DNA of 45,233 nucleotides from JBBRUG01 sp038247995 (lineage in GTDB: Bacteria; Chloroflexota; Chloroflexia; Chloroflexales; Chloroflexaceae). This document shows positions 40,457-45,233 of this stretch, piece after piece. The first letter of the stretch is position 1, and each line of letters starts with the position of its first letter. Where the stretch lies: NCBI GenBank assembly GCA_038247995.1, contig JBBRUG010000004.1, positions 1-45,233 of the forward strand. Direction: 5' to 3'. Below the pieces are notes generated by a model, which was not told the origin of the DNA, ran no database searches, and saw only the letters and a list, made by a program, of their open reading frames with translations. Position numbers and translations under genes: made by a program.

Positions 40457-41785
40457 ATGCCCTACTATACCCGGATCGGCCTGGCGAGTCTGGCGCTTGC
40501 CGTAACGTTCGCCCTGGCGCTCTGGATCGGTCCCCGCGCCGCGCCGATTACGTTGGTTGCCCAGACGCCGAATGGTACTGCCGTGGCTGTTGGCGCCCCG
40601 ATTCGGCTTACCTTTGCGCGTCTGGTTGATCGCCGCTCGGCGGAGAGTAGTTTTCGCATCGAGCCTTTTGTGCCGGGGCGTTTCTTCTGGCAAGATACAA
40701 CGCTGACCTACGAGCCGATCCAAACGCTTACGCCCGAAACAAGCTATCGGGTAACAATTCTTGCCGGCCTGCGTGATGAGCAGGGCCGGGCAAATGCGAC
40801 TGACTTGAGCTGGGATTTTCAGACGCGCGGGCCGCGTTTGCTCGCTTTGCGCAACTCTGCCGCCGGCAGCGCGTTGTGGCTGATGCGTCCCAACGGCGCC
40901 GAGCCGACAGAACTTTTGGCTACGCCGGAAATGATCAGCGACCTGATTGTAGCGCCCAATGGAACCCATGCAATTAGCGTTGAAGCGCAGGGTCTGGAGC
41001 GCAGTGCGCTCGTGTTGGTAAGCCTGGAGGATGGGAGTACACGCCTGCTCGTCGATGATCCGCAGGCGAGTGTGGCTGCGCCGGCCTGGGCGCCAGTGGG
41101 CGATTTTCTGGCTTTTGAGCGGCGGGCACTGGTTGAGGGTGTGCTTGGTGTGCCGCGCATCTGGCTTGGGCAGCCTGACGGCACGTTGCTCGGCCCGCTC
41201 TATAGCGGCGATGGTTCGGATATCGCGTATGCGCCGAGTTGGTCGCCCGACGGTAACCGGGTAGCGTTTATCGATGGCCTGACCCAGACGCTCACGGTCT
41301 ACGACTTTTTCACCGACCTGAACCGATCATTGGCGGTAACTAGCGCCGAGCGCGCTGTTTGGTTGCCCGACGGCACGGCGCTGATTGTGAGCCGGATCGA
41401 CCCGGAACGCCCGGATCGGGCGCCGACTCTGACGCGTGTACCTTACCCCGAAGGCGCGCCGATCGATCTGACCGATGGCACTACTGCCGATCTTAGCCCG
41501 GCGGTGAGCCCCGATGGAACGCAGATCGCCTTTGTGCGGCGGGCAGCCGACAGCCCGGTGAGCACGATCTGGATTGTGCCGACCGATGGTGGCGCTGCCC
41601 AACCGATTAGCAGCGGCACAGGCCAGGATCATCAGCCGCTCTGGTCGCCCGACGGTACACAGCTTGCGTTTATCCGGAGCAGCCTGGCAGGCGAACTACA
41701 GAGCGAACTGGTCGTTGTTGACGTAGCGACAGGTGCTGAGGTGAGTGTGCTCAACGATGTCGTGCAGGCCGTGTGGGCGCCGTGA
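40457..41785 (+). CDS. exported Ig-like/TolB-like beta-propeller (PD40) protein
   Basis: A 442-residue protein. An N-terminal hydrophobic segment (IGLASLALAVTFALALWIG, about 7-25) acts as signal or anchor. An Ig-like Big_5-type domain follows (about 30-125: GAPIRLTFARLVD...LTPETSYRVTILAGLRDEQG). The rest forms a TolB/PD40 propeller with WSPDGNRVAFIDG, VSPDGTQIAFVRR and LWSPDGTQLAFIRS motifs. Likely role is protein or ligand binding outside the membrane; no enzymatic motif is visible. No ribosome binding site precedes the ATG, which is unusual. The gene is framed by two different tandem repeat arrays. Confidence 0.82.
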   Translation: MPYYTRIGLASLALAVTFALALWIGPRAAPITLVAQTPNGTAVAVGAPIRLTFARLVDRRSAESSFRIEPFVPGRFFWQDTTLTYEPIQTLTPETSYRVTILAGLRDEQGRANATDLSWDFQTRGPRLLALRNSAAGSALWLMRPNGAEPTELLATPEMISDLIVAPNGTHAISVEAQGLERSALVLVSLEDGSTRLLVDDPQASVAAPAWAPVGDFLAFERRALVEGVLGVPRIWLGQPDGTLLGPLYSGDGSDIAYAPSWSPDGNRVAFIDGLTQTLTVYDFFTDLNRSLAVTSAERAVWLPDGTALIVSRIDPERPDRAPTLTRVPYPEGAPIDLTDGTTADLSPAVSPDGTQIAFVRRAADSPVSTIWIVPTDGGAAQPISSGTGQDHQPLWSPDGTQLAFIRSSLAGELQSELVVVDVATGAEVSVLNDVVQAVWAP

Positions 41786-41788
41786 GCG

Positions 41789-41924
41789 GTCGGACAGTCG
41801 GACAGTCGGACAGTCGGACAGTCGGACAGTCGGACAGTCGGGCAGTCGGACAGTCGGACAGTCGGACAGTCGGACAGTCGGACAGTCGGACAGTCGGACA
41901 GTCGGACAGTCGGACAGTCGGACA
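41789..41924. repeat. GTCGGACA octamer array
   Basis: Seventeen copies of the 8-bp unit GTCGGACA with a single variant (GTCGGGCA), starting 3 bp after the PD40 stop codon. A lone copy of the same word (GGACAGTCGG) is found at 16043-16052 after glmS. 41925-42026 holds no gene. Confidence 0.95.
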
Positions 41925-42026
41925 GGTCGCAGTTCTCGGCGAGAGATGAAACACGAAAGACCAATGACCAATGAAATGACCAGAGTCGGCCCCATCGGGT
42001 GCTGTTCGTCCTTTGTCCTTTGTCGC

Positions 42027-42383
42027 TCACTCCAATACATACACCAGCGGCTCGGACGCATCCTGGTAGAGCAGCACGACCGTCTCGCGGCGCGGATCGT
42101 AGCTGTCGAGCGAGTTGTAGAGATCTTCGGGCCAATCGTCGGCACCGGCATCGGCGGGGTAGTAGGCGATCGGCACATTGCCGGTGGCATTGCGCAGATT
42201 GATGCCGCGTAGGTTGATCTCAACGACACCGCGTCCATCGCGGGAGAGGCCGTTGCGAGCCAGATCACGCAGTTGGGGGCCAATTAGCTCTACATAACAA
42301 TCGGCAATCGCAGCCGGATCGGCGGCCGGATCGCTGAGTAGTGCGCGCAACCGTGCGATCAGCCGCGGGTCAGGGGTACTCAT
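42027..42383 (-). CDS. small hypothetical protein downstream of the DinB-like gene
   Basis: A 118-residue soluble protein, unknown family. The first 60 residues are helical (DPRLIARLRALLSDPAAD, DCYVELIGPQLRDLARNGL). The second half includes GVVEINLRGINLRNATGNVPIAYYPADAG and ends ETVVLLYQDASEPLVYVLE, possibly a small alpha/beta domain. The ATG at 42383 has AGAGGAG 6 nt upstream and is preferred over a TTG six codons earlier. It follows the DinB-like gene by 14 nt and shares its transcript. Confidence 0.68.
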   Translation of the reverse strand: MSTPDPRLIARLRALLSDPAADPAAIADCYVELIGPQLRDLARNGLSRDGRGVVEINLRGINLRNATGNVPIAYYPADAGADDWPEDLYNSLDSYDPRRETVVLLYQDASEPLVYVLE

Positions 42384-42397
42384 CCTCAACTCCTCTT

Positions 42398-42979
42398 TCA
42401 ATCCAACTCTACACCCAACAGGCTGGCAATCACGCCAATCTCGCCGACATGCTCGAAGCCATGGGTCAAACCAAGCGCCATCAGACTGCGCCCTTTTGTC
42501 CAGCCCAGATAGTTTTCAAAGAGGCCCGCAGCTGCCGGATGGGCGACTCCTTCATCCTCCAGAATGGCCCGTAGCGGCTCCGGCCCCAGCGTTGCATTGA
42601 GGTCAATCTGGTCAATCGTTGCGACAACCTCGCGGGTGCGCAAGGCAACGGCGTGCCGATAGGCATGCAGGGCTGCCAGATCGATCTGTTGACTGAGATC
42701 ATCGACTTCGGCGAAGGTCATTCCTGCGCCGTGGTGCCGCAGATCAACCCTTAAACGCTGCCTCCACGGCAGATCGAGGATCTGCGGTTGGTCGGCGACG
42801 AAGCGATTGACGCTGACATCTTCAACCCGGGCAATGTGCCACAGGCTCCATGCGATCGAATTGACCCGTGGATGCGGGCGCACGCGCCGCAATTCCGCCG
42901 CAACGCAGCGTTCGAATTCGTCGAGCCAGAAGCTATGCAGGACATCGTGGCGCTGTAAAAACAGTTTACTCAATTCCAT
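42398..42979 (-). CDS. DinB-like domain protein
   Basis: A 193-residue four-helix-bundle protein of the DinB/YfiT-like type. The probable metal triad is His48 (SLWHIARVED) with His173 and His177 (THGFEHVGEIG), matching the family's pattern of one His on helix 2 and two on the last helix. DinB-like proteins bind a divalent metal and often act as thiol-dependent transferases; the substrate is unknown. ATG 42979 has AAGGAG at 5-nt spacing, so the open frame 36 codons further upstream is not used. It is divergent from the large PD40 gene. Confidence 0.83.
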   Translation of the reverse strand: MELSKLFLQRHDVLHSFWLDEFERCVAAELRRVRPHPRVNSIAWSLWHIARVEDVSVNRFVADQPQILDLPWRQRLRVDLRHHGAGMTFAEVDDLSQQIDLAALHAYRHAVALRTREVVATIDQIDLNATLGPEPLRAILEDEGVAHPAAAGLFENYLGWTKGRSLMALGLTHGFEHVGEIGVIASLLGVELD

Positions 42980-43153
42980 CGCAACTCCTTCGTAGCGATT
43001 ACTTTGCCGCATTGTAGCTGCTCCTTCCGCGCTGTCAAACATACCTGTTATGTCGTGAGCGGGTGCGCGCATCTGATATGAAATCACCCAGACTTCAGCC
43101 GTTCAGGAGTGCGGCGCAGTGTGGGCTTCATTCTGTTGCAACCTCCGACGTTT

Positions 43154-43159
43154 TATACT
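43154..43159 (+). promoter_or_regulatory. possible -10 box for the C-terminal PD40 gene
   Basis: TATACT about 150 bp before the ATG at 43313, with no good -35 at 17 bp. The 42980-43312 gap otherwise holds a leader with a 7-bp inverted repeat ATTGGGC/GCCCAAT near 43273-43295 and no further gene. Confidence 0.35.
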
Positions 43160-43312
43160 CTGGGTATGAGCCGAACTACCTGATGTGCAGCCTGAGGACT
43201 ACCGACAGACAACTGCTGATCAGGAACTAATGTGGCTCGGCTAACGTTACTTATGCGGGTTACCGAAGCGCATTGGGCGCTTCAGCGTGCCCAATCGAGC
43301 GAGGAGGTTGTG

Positions 43313-45187
43313 ATGTTTCGCTCGTGGTTCCGCAAGCGTGGTGGCGCACTTGCCGCCATCGTGATGGCCGGCGTGGTGGCAATCAGCGCTACGCCCGCCG
43401 CAGCCGCTCCTTGGGACGGCCTACGTAACAGTTTTGTGAGTGAGCGTTTCCAACTGGTACATACGCGTACCGATGCCGAAAATGTACGCGGTGGACGCAG
43501 TTGGTATTGGGGACCGAATGCCTGGTTCGACTACGCCGAGTTCTACCGCCAGGGTGAGAATGGCCTGCGCACGGTGCAATACTTCGACAAAGCGCGCATG
43601 GAGATCAATAACCCGGCGGATCGTTCCGGCGCGAGCCTGGGCGTAACGAACGGCCTGCTGGTGAAGGAGTTGGTGAGCGGGCGCATGCAGCTTGGCAATG
43701 ACCCCTACGACACCGACCAGCGCGCCGCCGCCGATGTACCGGTGGCCGGCAATCCGCGTAGCGCCAATGCAGTTTCGCCGGGGTACGCCAGCTTTGCCGG
43801 CGTTGCGACGCTGGATAACGGCTATCGCGATCCGCAGCGCCTCAGCCAGACTATCGCCACGACAATCGATCGCAGCGGCAATCTCGGTTTGCGTAACGAT
43901 CTGGCCCTGCCGGAAACCGAAATTGTGCAGTACAACAGCGTCACCGGCCACAACATCCCGCGCGTGTTCTGGGATTTCATGAACCTCCAGGGCCGCACAA
44001 ATGTCGATGGCCGGGTGGTGAATGGGCCGGTGGTCGATTGGCTGTTCGCGCTGGGCCTGCCGATCACTGACGCCTACTGGACGCAGGCGCAAGTCGGCGG
44101 CGCAACCGTAGATGTGCTGGTGCAACTGTTCGAGCGCCGGGTGCTGACGTATGTGCCGACGAACCCGGTGGGCTACAAGGTGGAGATGGGCAATGTCGGG
44201 CAGCACTACTTCCAGTGGCGCTATCCGCATCTGGGCACGGCCTGGGCCGCGGCTGAACCGTCTACGTCCCTCGTTTACGCCTCGAACATCGACACCGGAC
44301 GGCACTGGGAACTGTACATGTACAGCGCAGTGGGCAGCAAACGAATCACGCGCAATAATGAGGAGACGGTAGCCTTCTCGTGGCGGCGCAGCTGGGATCC
44401 TGCCCAGATGCGGCTGTTGGTGGACTCGCGGCGCAGTAATGCGCAGTACCGCCAGATCTACGAGTTCGACCCGCCGGCCTTCTACGACGGCGATGATGCC
44501 TGGAATGCCGGCGTGCGCCGGATCTCCTACAGTGACGGCACGCAGCCACCGCCGAACGGCCCATACCCCGGTTATCTGCCGAATGGCACGGCGAATGACT
44601 TCAACGCCAGCTATGCGCCGGACGGCACCAAGATCATCTTTGCTTCGGATCGTATGGGCGGGGTTGAGCTGTTCATTATGAACGCGACGGGGAACTCGCC
44701 GACGCAACTGACCAGTCAGGGCTGTCTGAACGAGACGCCGACCTGGTCGCCTGACGGGCGCCGGATCTACTGGAGCAGTAACTGCGACGGCGACTTCGAC
44801 ATCTACCGCGCCGACCTTGCCTATATCTACGATAGTAGTTGGAGCGTTGAGGCGCGGCTGGCGAATGTGACCAAGCTGGTGGACGGCCCAGGCGACGATC
44901 GTTTTGCGCGGGTGAACCCGCAAGGGACGACGGTAGCTTACTCCAGCAATCGCAACGGGGTGTGGGATATCTACACCGCAAATGGGGCAAGCGGCGCGGA
45001 GCGCGCACTGGTCCGCAGCGCCGGGAACGACGAAGCGCCGACATGGTCGCCTGACGGCCGGGCGTTGGCTTTTGCCAGCGACCGCGACGGGAACTACGAG
45101 ATCTACACGATCAACCTGGACGGCACGAACACGACGCGTCTTACAAACAACCCGGCCCAGTATCGCTGGCCGATCTGGGCGAAATAA
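43313..45187 (+). CDS. secreted protein with Chloroflexota-type N-terminal domain and C-terminal TolB-like propeller
   Basis: A 624-residue exported protein. The signal peptide ends at about residue 32 (AAIVMAGVVAISATPAAAA). Residues 35-335 form a domain of unknown function that begins SFVSERFQLVHTRTDAENV and ends GNVGQHYFQWRYPHLG; I recall similar blocks in many secreted Chloroflexota proteins. Residues 345-624 are a TolB/PD40 propeller with YAPDGTKIIFASDR, TWSPDGRRIYWSSN and TWSPDGRALAFASDR. ATG 43313 has GAGGAGG 5 nt upstream, so the longer upstream frame is rejected. A perfect hairpin follows the stop. Confidence 0.85.
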   Translation: MFRSWFRKRGGALAAIVMAGVVAISATPAAAAPWDGLRNSFVSERFQLVHTRTDAENVRGGRSWYWGPNAWFDYAEFYRQGENGLRTVQYFDKARMEINNPADRSGASLGVTNGLLVKELVSGRMQLGNDPYDTDQRAAADVPVAGNPRSANAVSPGYASFAGVATLDNGYRDPQRLSQTIATTIDRSGNLGLRNDLALPETEIVQYNSVTGHNIPRVFWDFMNLQGRTNVDGRVVNGPVVDWLFALGLPITDAYWTQAQVGGATVDVLVQLFERRVLTYVPTNPVGYKVEMGNVGQHYFQWRYPHLGTAWAAAEPSTSLVYASNIDTGRHWELYMYSAVGSKRITRNNEETVAFSWRRSWDPAQMRLLVDSRRSNAQYRQIYEFDPPAFYDGDDAWNAGVRRISYSDGTQPPPNGPYPGYLPNGTANDFNASYAPDGTKIIFASDRMGGVELFIMNATGNSPTQLTSQGCLNETPTWSPDGRRIYWSSNCDGDFDIYRADLAYIYDSSWSVEARLANVTKLVDGPGDDRFARVNPQGTTVAYSSNRNGVWDIYTANGASGAERALVRSAGNDEAPTWSPDGRALAFASDRDGNYEIYTINLDGTNTTRLTNNPAQYRWPIWAK

Positions 45188-45198
45188 ATAAAATTTGG

Positions 45199-45233
45199 GT
45201 ATCGCGTTCACGACTTCGTCGTGAACGCGATAC
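45199..45233 (+). terminator. 16-bp hairpin after the PD40 gene
   Basis: A perfect 16-bp stem (45199-45214 with 45218-45233) and a TTC loop, 11 nt after the stop. The window ends exactly at its last base, so downstream bases are unknown. Confidence 0.7.

Noticed and set aside
40128..41924. Possible CRISPR arrays
   Set aside because: The units are 8 and 15 bp, directly contiguous, with no unique spacers and no cas genes nearby.
42911..42930. GTTCGAAT as a possible tRNA T-loop
   Set aside because: It lies inside the DinB-like gene and no cloverleaf can be formed around it.
43421..45211. 596-codon open frame on the minus strand opposite the PD40 gene
   Set aside because: It is a shadow of a GC-rich gene; the plus strand has signal peptide, PD40 motifs and a strong ribosome binding site.

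Overview
The window reads as one 45 kb piece of a GC-rich bacterial chromosome, most likely from the Chloroflexota (class Chloroflexia, relatives of Chloroflexus, Roseiflexus or Oscillochloris). The clues are a heme A synthase/heme O synthase (CtaA-CtaB) fusion, a very large WLR-repeat membrane protein, a glutamate-mutase-L-like ATPase in a membrane operon, and many secreted PD40/BNR beta-propeller proteins. This placement is an inference from gene content. No tRNA, rRNA, CRISPR array, transposase or phage gene was seen.

Layout. 1-5.5 kb: a 22-bp GC-rich tandem array, an alpha/beta hydrolase, an S10 carboxypeptidase-like protein, an alpha-toroid protein and a HerA-like ATPase. 5.6-7.9 kb: two duplicated class I glutamine-amidotransferase-like (C26) hydrolases followed by glutamate racemase. 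8-13.7 kb: a VanW/peptidoglycan-binding membrane protein, an M20 amidohydrolase, an orphan AapJ-like amino-acid-binding lipoprotein and a DsbB-type oxidase. 13.7-16 kb: glmS behind a recognisable glmS self-cleaving ribozyme. 16-18 kb: a DUF123 protein whose frame runs into intergenic-like sequence, and a BNR-repeat secreted protein. 18-22.4 kb: a minus-strand operon of ECF-like sigma factor, zinc-finger anti-sigma candidate and TPR-CHAT protease. 22.5-24.6 kb: the CtaA-CtaB fusion and a small COX2-hairpin-like protein. 24.8-30.5 kb: a methyltransferase, class III fructose-1,6-bisphosphatase next to 6-phosphofructokinase, and three small genes. 30.5-37.7 kb: a five-gene operon that looks like an uncharacterised membrane assembly with an ASKHA ATPase. 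37.8-45.2 kb: cyclophilin, endonuclease III, a TIGR03943-like membrane protein, two PD40 propeller proteins and a DinB-like protein.

How genes fit together. The central-carbon pair (FBPase, PFK) sits side by side. GlmS and MurI feed cell-wall precursor synthesis, and glmS appears to be controlled by glucosamine-6-phosphate through the ribozyme. The sigma/zinc-finger/CHAT trio suggests transcription controlled by proteolysis. The five-gene operon has its own near-consensus promoter.

Intergenic DNA is unusual. At least five different short tandem arrays (units of 7, 7, 8, 15 and 22 bp) and a set of perfect hairpins with three-base loops and no T-tract fill the spaces between genes. Start codons were chosen mainly from Shine-Dalgarno spacing, and several genes start with TTG or GTG.
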